Source: Halorubrum alkaliphilum
GTDB lineage: Archaea > Halobacteriota > Halobacteria > Halobacteriales > Haloferacaceae
Direction of reading: 5' to 3'
DNA length: 64,000 bases
NCBI RefSeq assembly: GCF_017873815.1
Contig: NZ_JAGGKQ010000012.1
Coordinates: 19,854 to 83,853, forward strand
The notes under the pieces were generated by a model that had not been told where the DNA came from, searched no databases, and saw nothing but the letters and a program-made list of their open reading frames with translations. Numbering within the stretch: position 1 is the first letter of the stretch; each line of letters starts with the position of its first letter. Positions 45,666-55,592 of this stretch are shown here, piece by piece. The position numbers and the translations under genes are program-made.

Positions 45666-47093
45666 TCAGTCCGCCGATTCGACGACCTGCTGCTCCGAGT
45701 CGTCCTCGTGGTAGTACTCCTCGATGAACTCCTCGTCGATCCGGTTGAGCGCGTCCTTCGGCAGCATCGAGACGAGTTCCCAGCCGAGGTCAAGCGTTTC
45801 CTCGATGTCGCGATTCGTGTCGAACCCCTGATCGATGAACTCCGCCTCGAACCGGTCGGCGAAGTCCAGGTATTTATTGTCCAGGTCCGACAGCGCCTCG
45901 CGGCCGACGATGTTCACGAGGTCACGGAGGTCCTCCCCCTCCGCGTACGCCGCGAACATCTGGTCTTTCAGGTCGGCGTGATCGGCGCGCGTGAGCCCCT
46001 CGCCGATCCCGTCGTCCATCAGCCGCGACAGGCTAGGAAGCACGTTGACCGGTGGCTGAAGCCCCTGACTGTTCAGGTCGGGGTCGACGTAGATCTGCCC
46101 CTCGGTGATGTATCCGGTCAGGTCCGGGATCGGGTGGGTGTCGTCGTCACCCGGCATCGTGAGGATCGGGATCTGCGTCACCGACCCCTCACGACCCTCG
46201 ATCCGGCCCGCACGCTCGTACAGCTGTGCGAGGTCAGTGTACATGTATCCGGGGTAGCCACGCCGGCCGGGGACCTCCTCGCGAGCCGCACCGATCTCAC
46301 GGAGCGCCTCACAGTAGTTCGTCATATCCGTCAGGATGACGAGCACGTGGTAGTCCTTCTCGAAGGCAAGGTACTCTGCCGTCGTCAGGACCATTCGCGG
46401 CGTGACCGTCCGCTCGACCGCGGGGTCGTCCGCGAGGTTCATGAAGACGACAGAGCGTTCCAGCGCACCGGTGCGCTCGAAGTCCTCCATGAACTCGTTG
46501 GCCTCCTCCTGAGTGATCCCCATTGCGCCGAAGATGACGGCGAACTCGGAGCCCTCCTCGTCCTCCTCGTCGTCACCCTCCTCCTCGGGGACGCTGGCCT
46601 GCCGGGCGATCTGCATCGCCAACTCCGAGTGCGGCTGGCCGGAGCTGGAGAAGATCGGGAGCTTCTGTCCGCGAACGAGCGTGTTCATCCCGTCGATCGC
46701 GGAGACGCCCGTCTCGATGAACTCCTCGGGGTACTCCCGGGAGTACGGGTTGATCGCCGCACCGACGATGTCCTGTCGCTCCTCGGGAACGATCTCCGGG
46801 CCGCCGTCGATCGGACGGCCGGAGCCGTCGAGAACCCGTCCGAGCAGGTCCTCGGTGACGGGCATCTTCATCGTCTCGCCCAGGAAGCGGACGGACGCAT
46901 TCTGGTCGATACCGGAGGTGCCCTCGAACACCTGGATGGCGACGACGCCCTCCGAGGATTCGAGCACCTGTCCGCGCAGCGTCTCCCCCTGTGCTGTCTC
47001 GATCTCGACGATCTCGTCGTAGCCGATCGCCTCGTCGACCTCGGCGTACACGAGGGGGCCGCTGATCTCAGTGATGGTTTGATACTCTTTCAT
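45666..47093 (-). CDS. atpB: A-type ATP synthase subunit B
   Basis: The 475-residue regulatory subunit of the A3B3 head. Typical B-subunit features: [17 protein letters not shown] opening, [15 protein letters not shown], and absence of a Walker A P-loop, replaced by [30 protein letters not shown] and [15 protein letters not shown] are characteristic. Nearly adjacent to atpA (two bases between them) and last of the contiguous block. The long plus-strand ORF opposite it is a shadow. Confidence 0.97.
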   Translation of the reverse strand: MKEYQTITEISGPLVYAEVDEAIGYDEIVEIETAQGETLRGQVLESSEGVVAIQVFEGTSGIDQNASVRFLGETMKMPVTEDLLGRVLDGSGRPIDGGPEIVPEERQDIVGAAINPYSREYPEEFIETGVSAIDGMNTLVRGQKLPIFSSSGQPHSELAMQIARQASVPEEEGDDEEDEEGSEFAVIFGAMGITQEEANEFMEDFERTGALERSVVFMNLADDPAVERTVTPRMVLTTAEYLAFEKDYHVLVILTDMTNYCEALREIGAAREEVPGRRGYPGYMYTDLAQLYERAGRIEGREGSVTQIPILTMPGDDDTHPIPDLTGYITEGQIYVDPDLNSQGLQPPVNVLPSLSRLMDDGIGEGLTRADHADLKDQMFAAYAEGEDLRDLVNIVGREALSDLDNKYLDFADRFEAEFIDQGFDTNRDIEETLDLGWELVSMLPKDALNRIDEEFIEEYYHEDDSEQQVVESAD

Positions 47094-47095
47094 GG

Positions 47096-48871
47096 TCAGT
47101 AGAGGCTCCGGAGCTCGTCGGCGATCGCCGATTTGAGATCCTCGATGTACTCCTCGTAGTCCTCCTGAACGCCGATACGGTTGATCCGCGGGGCGGCCTC
47201 CGTGTCGACGATGTCCTCGACGGGCACGCCCGCTTCGAGCGCGTCGAACGCCTCGTCGTGGAACGTCTCGATCGTCGTCAGCATGAGGTACGTCTTCTCC
47301 GGCGGACAGAACGTGTCCACCGGGTGGAACGCGTTCTGCTGGAGGTACGCCTCACGCAGGTAGCGAGCGACCTCGAGGGTGAGCTGCTGGTCGTCCGGCA
47401 GCGCGTCTTTCCCGACGAGCTGGACGATCTCCTGCAGCTCTGTTTCCTCATCGAGAATATCGACGGCCCACTGGCGCTTCTCCGCCCAGTCCTCCTCGAC
47501 GTGCTCCTCGAACCACGGGTCGAGCTGGTCTTTGTACAGCGAGTACGACTCGTTCCAGTTGATCGACGGGAAGTGGCGGCGCTCCGCGAGGTCCGCGTCG
47601 AGCGCCCAGAACGTCTTCACGATACGCAGCGTGTTCTGCGTGACCGGTTCCGAGAAATCGCCGCCGGGCGGACTCACCGCGCCGATCGCGGAGACGGAGC
47701 CTTCCGTCCCGTTGACGTTCTCGAAGTAGCCGGCTCGCTCGTAGAACTGCGCCAAGCGGGCGGCGAGGTACGCGGGGTACCCCTCCTCGCCGGGCATCTC
47801 CTCCAGCCGCGAGGAGATCTCGCGCATCGCCTCCGCCCACCGCGAAGTGGAGTCGGCCATCAGCGCGACGTCGTAGCCCATGTCCCGGTAGTACTCCGCG
47901 ATCGTGATCCCGGTGTAGATACAGGACTCACGCGCCGCGACGGGCATGTTCGAGGTGTTCGCGATGAGCGAGGTCCGGGCCATCAGCGGGTTGCCGTTGG
48001 CCGGGTCCTCCAGCTCTGGGAAGTCCTCGATCACTTCGGTCATCTCGTTGCCACGCTCGCCACAGCCGACGTAGACGATAATGTCCGCGTCGGCGTACTT
48101 CGCGAGCTGGTGTTGCGTGACCGTCTTCCCGGAGCCGAACGGCCCCGGAATCGCGGCCGTTCCGCCCTTTGCGATGGGGAACAGGCCGTCGAGGATGCGC
48201 TGGCCCGACACGAGCGGCTGTCGGGGCGTGCGCTTCTCGACGGTGGGACGCGCCTCGCGCACCGGCCACTCTTGGTGCATCGAAACGTCCGTCCCGTTGG
48301 CGAGTTCGGCCACCGTCTCGGTGACGTCGAACGAGCCGGCCTCGATGGCGGTGACCTCGGTGGTCTCGCCCTCCTCCAGGGCGTCCGGCGGCACCATGAC
48401 CTTGTGGTCGATGGTGACCGTCTCTTCGACGACCCCGACCACGTCGCCGCGGCCGACCTCGTCGCCGACCTCGACGGTGGGTTCGAACTCCCACTCCTTC
48501 TCGAGGTCGATGCCGGGGGCGTCGACCCCGCGGTCGAGGTACGGACTCTCCATCTTGCCCTCCAGTACGTCCAAGGGACGCTGAACGCCGTCGTAGATGG
48601 CGTCCAGCATTCCCGGACCGAGATCGACCGACAGCGGCTCGCCCGTGTTCTCGACGGGTTCGCCGGGGCCGACCCCGGAGGTCTCCTCGTACACCTGAAC
48701 CGTCGTGATGTTGCCCTCGATCTCGATGACCTCCCCCATGAGTCCCTCGTCGCCGACGTAGACGACGTCGTTCATGCGGGCGTCGAGATCGCGGGCGCTC
48801 ACGACCGGACCGCTCACGCTTTGGATGACACCGTCTTCGACGGTGGTCTCCGTGGATTCTGCCTTGCTCAT
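47096..48871 (-). CDS. atpA: A-type ATP synthase subunit A (catalytic)
   Basis: The 591-residue catalytic subunit. Walker A is GPFGSGKTV near residue 240, Walker B near [15 protein letters not shown]. The extra A-type insert near 120-200 ([20 protein letters not shown]) is present. ATP is hydrolysed or made in this subunit. Its ATG is one base after the atpF stop. Confidence 0.97.
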   Translation of the reverse strand: MSKAESTETTVEDGVIQSVSGPVVSARDLDARMNDVVYVGDEGLMGEVIEIEGNITTVQVYEETSGVGPGEPVENTGEPLSVDLGPGMLDAIYDGVQRPLDVLEGKMESPYLDRGVDAPGIDLEKEWEFEPTVEVGDEVGRGDVVGVVEETVTIDHKVMVPPDALEEGETTEVTAIEAGSFDVTETVAELANGTDVSMHQEWPVREARPTVEKRTPRQPLVSGQRILDGLFPIAKGGTAAIPGPFGSGKTVTQHQLAKYADADIIVYVGCGERGNEMTEVIEDFPELEDPANGNPLMARTSLIANTSNMPVAARESCIYTGITIAEYYRDMGYDVALMADSTSRWAEAMREISSRLEEMPGEEGYPAYLAARLAQFYERAGYFENVNGTEGSVSAIGAVSPPGGDFSEPVTQNTLRIVKTFWALDADLAERRHFPSINWNESYSLYKDQLDPWFEEHVEEDWAEKRQWAVDILDEETELQEIVQLVGKDALPDDQQLTLEVARYLREAYLQQNAFHPVDTFCPPEKTYLMLTTIETFHDEAFDALEAGVPVEDIVDTEAAPRINRIGVQEDYEEYIEDLKSAIADELRSLY

Positions 48872-48872
48872 A

Positions 48873-49205
48873 TTAGTTCTCCTCCTCGTCCATCAGGTCG
48901 ATCCCGATGGCACGTTTGATCTGGTCGCGGAGCCCGCCGCTGCCGGCACCGCCGGCACCGAGCGTCACGAGAACGGGCTCGATGCTTCCCTCGACCCGCT
49001 CGCGGGTCCCCCGCGAGAGGTGCTCGAGGTCCGCGTCGTGCATCACGATGATGCCAGTCGCCTCGTCGTCGAGCGTCCGTTCGACCGCGTCGTCGAGCCG
49101 GTCGTCCTTCTCGTCGTCCGGTACGTTCTCGAACTTGCGGACGCCGGCGAGCCGAAAGCCGGTCGTGAACTCCGGGCTCCCGACCACGGCTATTTCTTGG
49201 CTCAT
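48873..49205 (-). CDS. atpF: A-type ATP synthase subunit F
   Basis: A 110-residue central stalk subunit with a small Rossmann-like fold: [19 protein letters not shown] opening and [14 protein letters not shown]. It overlaps the atpC stop by four bases and ends one base before atpA. Confidence 0.95.
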   Translation of the reverse strand: MSQEIAVVGSPEFTTGFRLAGVRKFENVPDDEKDDRLDDAVERTLDDEATGIIVMHDADLEHLSRGTRERVEGSIEPVLVTLGAGGAGSGGLRDQIKRAIGIDLMDEEEN

Positions 49206-50248
49206 GTTATCACCAGCTCCGATTCGATCTCGTCGGCCGGCAGGCCAGCCTCCTTGCCGCGGGCGATGGCGCGGATGTTGTCGACCTCGCGCTCCTTCGC
49301 AAGGATGTACGAGATGATCGGCGTCACGGACACCGGGTGGATCGTTCCCAACTGGTCTCCGTACGCCAGCAGCGCGACATCGGTCGCGTGCTCGAACGCG
49401 ATGAGGCTGTTCGCGTCCTCGAGCTCACGAAGTGCCGGCCCGAGTTCGTCAGCGTACTGGCTGTCGGCAATGTACTCGACGAGCTCGTCGAGGTTCCTCG
49501 CGAGCCGGGCGAGCTGATCGCGAGTGAACAGGTCACCGCCCTCGATGAAGTACGCCGCGGGGTCGATATCGGCTCCCGACCGGGCGAGCCGGAGCGCGTT
49601 GTCCGCGTTCCGGAAGTCGACCTCGGCCTTGAGGAACGCCTCGTACTGCCGAGTCGGCTCGTTGCCGGGCAGGTTCGCGAGGAGGCGTTCGTAGAAGGCG
49701 CGGTCGATCGCGTTCTCGAGCGGGACGAGCGTGTCCGTCTCCTCGTATTCCGCGTACGCGGATCGTAGTGGCTCGCCGTAGATCGTGTCCTCGAGGACCT
49801 CGATAACAGCGTCGATCGAGTCGGCCTCAAGGAGCCGACGGATCCGCCGGTCGTCGAACTCGCCGGCCCGGATGAGGTCGACCTCGACCGCCTCCTGGCC
49901 CGCGTCGGTGTAGATACCGCGAATGACCGTCTTCACGTTCCACGCGTCGAACTTCCGGAGGTACCGGGCAATGAGATCGTACAGCCCACCCTCGCTCCAG
50001 TCGAGGATGCCCTCGAACTGCTTGGCGAGGTTCCGGTTCAGCGCGTACTCGATGAGGTCGACGCCCGCGTGGCGGCTCCCCAGCGCGTTGATCTCCGTCT
50101 CGTAGCTCGACTCCTCCATGAAACGGGCGATCTCGGCGGGACTCATCCGAACGAGCTTTCGGTACTCCTCGTCCCCGTAGAGCGAGCCACGGCGGGCGCG
50201 AACCCGCGCGACGACGTACTCCGGGTTCGAGCTGCCGACGGCGCTCAT
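49202..50248 (-). CDS. atpC: A-type ATP synthase subunit C
   Basis: A 348-residue all-helical V-ATPase d-like funnel that connects the central stalk to the K-ring. Typical phrases: NPEYVVARVRARRGSLYGDEE near the N-terminus and GRYLRKFD-like (ARYLRKFDAWNVKTV) repeated motifs. Four-base overlaps with both neighbours (atpE and atpF). Confidence 0.94.
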   Translation of the reverse strand: MSAVGSSNPEYVVARVRARRGSLYGDEEYRKLVRMSPAEIARFMEESSYETEINALGSRHAGVDLIEYALNRNLAKQFEGILDWSEGGLYDLIARYLRKFDAWNVKTVIRGIYTDAGQEAVEVDLIRAGEFDDRRIRRLLEADSIDAVIEVLEDTIYGEPLRSAYAEYEETDTLVPLENAIDRAFYERLLANLPGNEPTRQYEAFLKAEVDFRNADNALRLARSGADIDPAAYFIEGGDLFTRDQLARLARNLDELVEYIADSQYADELGPALRELEDANSLIAFEHATDVALLAYGDQLGTIHPVSVTPIISYILAKEREVDNIRAIARGKEAGLPADEIESELVIT

Positions 50249-50823
50249 TGGTCGAACAGTCGCTCCGAGATGTGTTTCAACTCGTCGTCCCAGACGGACT
50301 CAAGGACCGAGTCGAACGTGTTGTTCACGCGGACGCGGGAGGTGTCGCTCTCGGCGACGACGCCGCCGAGACACTCGGTTTCCCCGTCGACCTGTGCGTT
50401 ACTGCCCGCGACGAGCTCCTCGAGGAGTTCGATGTCCTCGGCACGAGTGTAGACGGCGACTGTCTCGTCGTCGTCGAACTCCGCGAGGGTCGCGTCGAGC
50501 AGGGCCTCGGTCAGCTCGCGGCGTCGGTCGCCGTCAAGCCCCCGGATCGTCTCCTCGACGTCGTCGTACACGTCCTGAAGGACGTCACGACGTGCGGCGA
50601 GACGCTCCTGTTTGGCCTCGAGTTTCGCCGACGAGAGCGTCTGCTCGCGCTCTTGGTCGATCCGCGTTTCGACCTCGGCGAGCCGCTCCTCGTGGATACG
50701 CTCGGCGTCTTCCTCCGCCTCGGCAATTATCTCGTCGGCCTCGGCGTCGGCCGCCTCGCGTACCTCCTCCGCACGCGCGCGGGCTTCGTCTCGAACGTCC
50801 TCAACGACGGTTTCCAAACTCAT
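50245..50823 (-). CDS. atpE: A-type ATP synthase subunit E
   Basis: A 192-residue peripheral stalk subunit. The N-terminal 100 residues are one long acidic coiled coil (EARARAEEVREAADAEADEI); the C-terminal globular head ends with VRVNNTFDSVLESVWDD. It pairs with subunit H. 16 bases separate it from atpK. Confidence 0.94.
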   Translation of the reverse strand: MSLETVVEDVRDEARARAEEVREAADAEADEIIAEAEEDAERIHEERLAEVETRIDQEREQTLSSAKLEAKQERLAARRDVLQDVYDDVEETIRGLDGDRRRELTEALLDATLAEFDDDETVAVYTRAEDIELLEELVAGSNAQVDGETECLGGVVAESDTSRVRVNNTFDSVLESVWDDELKHISERLFDQ

Positions 50824-50839
50824 TGGTGGAAGGGGCGGT

Positions 50840-51091
50840 TTAGAGGACGAAGACGAGAACGAGCGCGAGAATGACGATCGTCTCGGGAAGGACCGTCAGG
50901 ATGAGCCCGTTGATGAACAGGTCGTCGTCCTCGGCCATTGCGCCGACTGCGGCGGAACCGATTCCTCGCTCGGCGTATCCCGCGCCGAGCGCGGCGAGCC
51001 CGACCGCGATCGCGATCGCGGCGTCCGGGTTCGTCAGCGTTCCGCCGGCCTCCAGTACAACAGTCCCGAGTTCGTTGGTAGCTTCAAGCAT
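50840..51091 (-). CDS. atpK: A-type ATP synthase subunit K (c-ring proteolipid)
   Basis: An 83-residue proteolipid with two membrane helices, IAIAVGLAALGAGYAERGIG and LFINGLILTVLPETIVILAL. The ion-binding carboxylate is probably the Glu of AEDDDLF or of LPETIV, as in other archaeal K subunits. The short N-terminus MLEATNELGTVVLEAGG may act as a signal-like segment. The start is 51091; a separate promoter candidate lies upstream in the 180-base gap after atpI. Confidence 0.93.
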   Translation of the reverse strand: MLEATNELGTVVLEAGGTLTNPDAAIAIAVGLAALGAGYAERGIGSAAVGAMAEDDDLFINGLILTVLPETIVILALVLVFVL

Positions 51092-51147
51092 TGGTAGTAG
51101 TTGCAGTTGCTCGTCTCCGAACAGTAGGTAGTTGCCGCCACGAGAGT

Positions 51148-51155
51148 CATAAAGC
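51148..51155 (-). promoter_or_regulatory. internal promoter candidate before atpK
   Basis: GCTTTATG on the minus strand lies in the only large gap of the atp block. Initiation about 27 bases on would give a leader of about 34 bases before the atpK ATG. Extra transcription would suit the K-ring, which needs many copies. Confidence 0.4.
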
Positions 51156-51271
51156 TTCCCAAAACGGACGACCGGAACCGCCGCAAAGCGGTCGCTCACA
51201 GGTGTCACGACTGGTTGTTCGGCCGCCTTCAGCGAGCGGCTGTTCGTCGAAGCGCCGTTGGGACCGTCCCG

Positions 51272-53566
51272 CTACTCCTCGGAGGTGTAGCGTCGGTCGT
51301 AACCGAACGGCGAGTACGGGTCGCCACCGCCCTCGTAGAACTGTCCGAAGAACTCGACGTACTCGAGTCGGACGGCCTGAATACCGGCGGCCGTGATCCC
51401 GAGCAGGAGCACGACGATGTGGCCGACGATGGCGACGAGGATCGCCCCGACGAGCGCGACGACGCCGATGACGCTCGGCTCGAAGGCGGTCGAGATGCCG
51501 GCGAAGACGAGTTCGTACGTCTCCGGCTGCGCCTGTACCTCCGCGAGGCGGCTCGGCGTGAAGATGAAGTGATAGCTCCCCTCACCACCCTCGTCGATGT
51601 ACGCGCCGAACGCGAGCAGGTTGACCGCGAGCGCCATCCCGCCCTTCGCGAGCAGCACGGCCATGATCCGGGCATACGAGATGACGTTGACGATCGGCGA
51701 GAGCACCTCGGCGATCTCCGTCGGTTCACCGATCGCGAGAAGCAGGAACCCGACGAACGCGCCGAGGAGGGCGACTATCCCGACGATCTCGGGGAGCCCT
51801 TGGAACTGGACTGCTCCGAGCGTCACTACGTCGATAGAGGTGAACAGGAACTCCGGCTTCTCTCCCGACGCCACGAGATCCAACTCCGCAAGGTTCCCGA
51901 CCACCGGAAGCGTCACGTCGGGTCTGAGGAACTCGGGACGAACGCCCCCGGCTTGGGTGCTGAATATCCACACCCACGCGCCGTTGAGCAGGAGCAGCCA
52001 CGACGCGCTCTCGTACATCGCGTGTTTGAGGTCGTGCTGCTGGAGGTTACTCACGAACGAAAGGATGTATCCCGCGTTCAGGTGGAGGATACCGAACAGC
52101 GCACTCATCACGAGCCATGCGAGTGCCCACTCGCCGGCACCGGGAGAGAGCCCCTTCGCGATCGGCCACGACTCGATCCCGAACCACGGGTACGCGTGGT
52201 AGCCGAACAGGTCGATCCCGTAGTATATCCCGAACAGGATCGTGAACGCGCCGGCCCACATGGCGACCGAACCCATCTCGCGGAACGCACCCTCATAGTT
52301 CGAGTACAGATACCAGCCGACGGCGGCGTACAACACCCCGTAACCGATATCCCCGATCATGAACCCGAACATGAGCGGGAACGTTAAGAACACGAGAAGC
52401 GTCGGGTCGAACTCCGAGTACTTCGGCCGACCGAACCCCTGGACGAGCAGTTCGAACGGACCGGCCGCCTTCCCGTTGTTCTGGACGACCGGCGGGTCGT
52501 CGCTGGCCTGCGTCGCGCGTCCACCATCAGTGGCTGCCTCGCGCTCTGCGGACTCGTCGGCCCCGTCGGGCGAGGAGGCGTCGCCGTGGTCGCGTTCGAC
52601 CGTCTCGGTGTGATGGTCACCGTCGGGCGTGAAGGAGGCTCGCTCCAGCTCCTCGACGGCAGCGTGGTCGCCGACCGCGTCGGCGATCGTCGACTCGAAC
52701 TCGGGGAACGTCGCCGTCGGGATCCACCCTTCCGCGATGAACGCGTTCTCGGTGGTCGCAAAGGAGAGCGGTGCCTCTTTCTTTTGTGCCTCGATGGTGA
52801 GCTGTTCCTCGGCACGAAGGAGGAAGCCGGCCGCGTCCTCCTTGACTGATGCGAGCTCCGCGTCGACCTCGGCGAGCTCCGATTCGAGCTCCGACCGCTC
52901 GCGTTCGAGTTCCGCGACGTACTCGCTCGGGGTCGCGTCCGCGTCCGGGACCTCCAACAGCGCGATGTCGACGCCGACGAGCGAGTCCTGTAGGAACCCC
53001 TCTTCGGCCCCGTCGGCCGGCGCGGCGAACGCGGCAACGACGGTGCCGCCGGAGAACACCTCGAACGACGCGACGTCGTCCGCCGCAGCGAGGGCAGCCT
53101 CGACCGCGTCGGCTTTCGCCTCCCCGACGACGACTTCGAGCGAGTCGTAGCCGCCGAGCAGGTCGAGCGCGATGCCGAGGTCGGCGAACGGCTCCATCCG
53201 CTCGATCGCCTCCTGCCGATCGCGGATCGACGCGCGAAGGTCGTCACGTCGGTCGTTGAGCTCGTTGACCCGGTCGCGAGTCGTTTCGAGCTCGGTGGCC
53301 AGCTCCTCGTCGTCGAGCGAGCCGATCCCGTCCGCGTCACCGTCGTCGACATCGAGGATGCTCTCCAGCGATCGAACCGTAACGAGTCGTTCGTTGACGG
53401 CCTCGGCGCCCGCAATCGAATCGCCGGGAGCGAACCCCTCGTAGCGGTCGTCGTAGTCGGTGACGTGAAGCGAGTGGTGGTCGTACGCCGCCTCGATGAC
53501 GTCGTCGATGACGCGCTTCGAGCCCGTCACCGACACCTTGCTCATCTGCTCCGGTCTAAGAGCCAT
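51272..53566 (-). CDS. atpI: A-type ATP synthase subunit I (a-like)
   Basis: A 764-residue stator subunit: an N-terminal cytoplasmic half with coiled coils and an acidic insert of about 60 residues (about 305-360), and a C-terminal half with about eight membrane helices beginning LLVFLTFPLMFGFMIGDIGY. The essential Arg facing the K-ring lies in NVISYARIMAVLLAKGG. It starts directly at the atpH stop with no gap. Confidence 0.96.
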   Translation of the reverse strand: MALRPEQMSKVSVTGSKRVIDDVIEAAYDHHSLHVTDYDDRYEGFAPGDSIAGAEAVNERLVTVRSLESILDVDDGDADGIGSLDDEELATELETTRDRVNELNDRRDDLRASIRDRQEAIERMEPFADLGIALDLLGGYDSLEVVVGEAKADAVEAALAAADDVASFEVFSGGTVVAAFAAPADGAEEGFLQDSLVGVDIALLEVPDADATPSEYVAELERERSELESELAEVDAELASVKEDAAGFLLRAEEQLTIEAQKKEAPLSFATTENAFIAEGWIPTATFPEFESTIADAVGDHAAVEELERASFTPDGDHHTETVERDHGDASSPDGADESAEREAATDGGRATQASDDPPVVQNNGKAAGPFELLVQGFGRPKYSEFDPTLLVFLTFPLMFGFMIGDIGYGVLYAAVGWYLYSNYEGAFREMGSVAMWAGAFTILFGIYYGIDLFGYHAYPWFGIESWPIAKGLSPGAGEWALAWLVMSALFGILHLNAGYILSFVSNLQQHDLKHAMYESASWLLLLNGAWVWIFSTQAGGVRPEFLRPDVTLPVVGNLAELDLVASGEKPEFLFTSIDVVTLGAVQFQGLPEIVGIVALLGAFVGFLLLAIGEPTEIAEVLSPIVNVISYARIMAVLLAKGGMALAVNLLAFGAYIDEGGEGSYHFIFTPSRLAEVQAQPETYELVFAGISTAFEPSVIGVVALVGAILVAIVGHIVVLLLGITAAGIQAVRLEYVEFFGQFYEGGGDPYSPFGYDRRYTSEE

Positions 53567-53908
53567 TCATTCCTCCGTCACGTGGGCTCTGACCGCGTCC
53601 TCGAAGCGTTCCACCGCGTAGTCGACGGCGTCGTCCGTACGATCCCGGGCCGCCGATTCGAGCGCTTCGCGGTCCTCGCGTCCCGTCGCGAGGATCTCTT
53701 CACGTCGCTGTTCGAGCTCCTCACGAGCCGCTTCAAGCCGTTCCTCAGCCTCCGCGGCCGCCTCCTCCTCGGCCTCGGCGCGGATCTCGTCCGCGCGTGC
53801 TCTGGCCTCGGCGAGGCGCTCGTCGGCGTCCGATTCCGCCTCCGCGATGATCTCGTCAGCCTCCGTTTCAGCCTCCTGTATCCGGTCGAGCACCTCTGGT
53901 CTCGCCAT
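53567..53908 (-). CDS. atpH: A-type ATP synthase subunit H
   Basis: A 113-residue coiled-coil peripheral stalk protein (RPEVLDRIQEAETEADEIIA and following Ala/Glu/Arg heptads). First gene of the operon. The ATG at 53908 lies about 36 bases after the centre of CTTATA on the minus strand (53941-53946), giving a leader of about 9 bases. The upstream in-frame extension contains that box and is rejected. Confidence 0.93.
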   Translation of the reverse strand: MARPEVLDRIQEAETEADEIIAEAESDADERLAEARARADEIRAEAEEEAAAEAEERLEAAREELEQRREEILATGREDREALESAARDRTDDAVDYAVERFEDAVRAHVTEE

Positions 53909-53940
53909 TCTACTGATCGCTTCAACGTCTACGAGCGACG

Positions 53941-53946
53941 TATAAG
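53941..53946 (-). promoter_or_regulatory. atpH: TATA box of the atp operon
   Basis: CTTATA (minus), about 36 bases before the atpH start; the likely main promoter of atpHIKECFAB. Confidence 0.5.
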
Positions 53947-54037
53947 GTGTTTGCGGAAGCGCGCGGCACGATACGCGAACGATCCGCTGGCGACAGTAAC
54001 CCGAAGAGCGTCGGATGTCGACGGAGCGCCGCGTACA

Positions 54038-54044
54038 TTTAAGT
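54038..54044 (+). promoter_or_regulatory. TATA box of the MinD-like gene
   Basis: TTTAAG centred 28 bases before the ATG at 54068, leaderless spacing. It is divergent from the atp operon promoter. Confidence 0.55.
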
Positions 54045-54067
54045 AGCAGTCGCCGGACCCTGACGAC

Positions 54068-55573
54068 ATGGCAACGGTGTATGCGATCGCGTCGGCGAAG
54101 GGTGGGGTCGGAAAGACCACCACGACCGCGGCGGTGGCAACGCTGCTCGCGGAGTCCGGTGCCGACGTCGTCGCAATCGACGCCGACATCGGCATGGCGA
54201 ACCTCGCCGACGCGCTGGGCGTCGGTCCCGGAGAGACGACGATCCACGACGTGCTCGCCGGCGACGCGGATCCGGAGGCCGCGGTCCACGAGGGGCCCGC
54301 CGGGCTCCGGATCGTCCCGGGCGAGACGGAGATCGACGCGTACGCTGCCGCCGATCCCTCGAGGCTTCGCGCGGTCGTGGAGGCGTTCGCGGACGCCGAC
54401 TACGTGTTCCTCGATGCCGGGGCGGGGCTCTCACACGACTCGACGCTGCCGCTGGGGTTGGCGGACGAGACACTGCTCGTCTCCACGCCCGAGCGGAGCG
54501 CGCTCGGCGACACGGAGAAGACCCGGCAGCTCGTCGGGCGGCTAGGCGGCAGCGTCGCCGGTGCGGCGATCACACGCGTCGATGCGACGGATCCCGACGA
54601 CGAGGCGGGGATCATCGAGACGATCCTGAACGCCGACGTTCTCGGCCGGATACCGGAGGATGCGGCGATATCGCGGGCGAACGCCGCTGGCGGGTCCGTC
54701 GTCTCGGTGGAGCCGAACGCGCCAGCGAGCCGAGCGTATCGTGACCTCGCGCGTGCGCTCACCGGAGCAACGATCGGCGATCCGGATCCGGATGAAGACG
54801 GCGACGAGGCGGAGGCGGACCGAGATCCGTCGGTTCCGAACGAGTATGAACCCGAGGAGGAGGCGGAGGAGCCGGGGGGAGACGAAGCGGAGGATGACGA
54901 CCTGATCGTCGCCGACTCGGGGCCGGTCGGAATCAGCGAGGCCGGCGACGAAGAGGAGATAATCGTCGCGGACGAGCAGCCGGTCGAGGAGTCCGGAGTC
55001 GTCGAGGGCGCGTTCGACGGGACGGACGAGGTCAACGAGCCGGAGGACCAAGTCGACGAGCGGGATGGAAAGGTCGACGAGCGGGATGGAAAGGTCGACG
55101 AGCCGGAGGACCAAGTCGACGAGCCGGACGAGGTGAGCAGGGCGGACGACGACGATCCGGAAGAGCACGGAGCGGAGGACGGGAACCGGGACGGTAGCGA
55201 AGCCGACGAGGGACACGTGATCGACAGTCCGGAGAACCGATCACCGGATCCCACCGGTGGACCCTCGGTCGCGGAGGGCATTCCCGACGCGGAGAAAGGG
55301 GAAAGGGAGCACGCCTCGGACCGAATTTCGGCCGGCGGAGACGACTCGGACGAGGAGCCCGAACGGAACACGAAAGAGGAGCCCGAACCGGACGTGGACG
55401 ACGAACTCGCCGGGAGCGTTCCGTTCCGCGACGACGACACCGGAACGATGGAGACGGCCCTCTCTCGGACGGACGAGGACGGCTCCGGAACGGACGGTGC
55501 GGACGGAAACGGGGACGACGACGAGGACGACGACGAGAAGGGCGGGTTCTTCAGTCGGCTACTCGGTCGGTGA
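54068..55573 (+). CDS. MinD/ParA-family ATPase with long acidic tail (MinD4-like)
   Basis: A 501-residue ATPase. The deviant Walker A is KGGVGKTT (11-18); IDADIGMANLADALG and VFLDAGAGLSHDS follow. The ATPase ends near 235; the rest is an acidic, disordered tail with 7-residue in-frame repeats (EDQVDE and RDGKVDE, twice each, 55033-55130). The extreme C-terminus GGFFSRLLGR is a short amphipathic helix, a probable membrane or partner tag. Haloferax MinD4 has a similar long tail and governs polar placement of archaella and chemotaxis arrays; the same role is plausible here, given the che cluster in this genome. Confidence 0.87.
   Translation: MATVYAIASAKGGVGKTTTTAAVATLLAESGADVVAIDADIGMANLADALGVGPGETTIHDVLAGDADPEAAVHEGPAGLRIVPGETEIDAYAAADPSRLRAVVEAFADADYVFLDAGAGLSHDSTLPLGLADETLLVSTPERSALGDTEKTRQLVGRLGGSVAGAAITRVDATDPDDEAGIIETILNADVLGRIPEDAAISRANAAGGSVVSVEPNAPASRAYRDLARALTGATIGDPDPDEDGDEAEADRDPSVPNEYEPEEEAEEPGGDEAEDDDLIVADSGPVGISEAGDEEEIIVADEQPVEESGVVEGAFDGTDEVNEPEDQVDERDGKVDERDGKVDEPEDQVDEPDEVSRADDDDPEEHGAEDGNRDGSEADEGHVIDSPENRSPDPTGGPSVAEGIPDAEKGEREHASDRISAGGDDSDEEPERNTKEEPEPDVDDELAGSVPFRDDDTGTMETALSRTDEDGSGTDGADGNGDDDEDDDEKGGFFSRLLGR
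55033..55130 (+). repeat. in-frame 21-bp repeats in the MinD-like tail
   Basis: Two identical 21-base units with core GACGAGCGGGATGGAAAGGT are flanked by two copies of GAGGACCAAGTCGACGAG. They keep the frame and vary only the acidic tail. Confidence 0.8.
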
Positions 55574-55592
55574 CGACACCGACGGAGCCCGA

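Noticed and set aside
45591..48919. Plus-strand ORFs of 503 and 553 codons over atpB and atpA
   Set aside because: Shadows of two certain ATP synthase genes.
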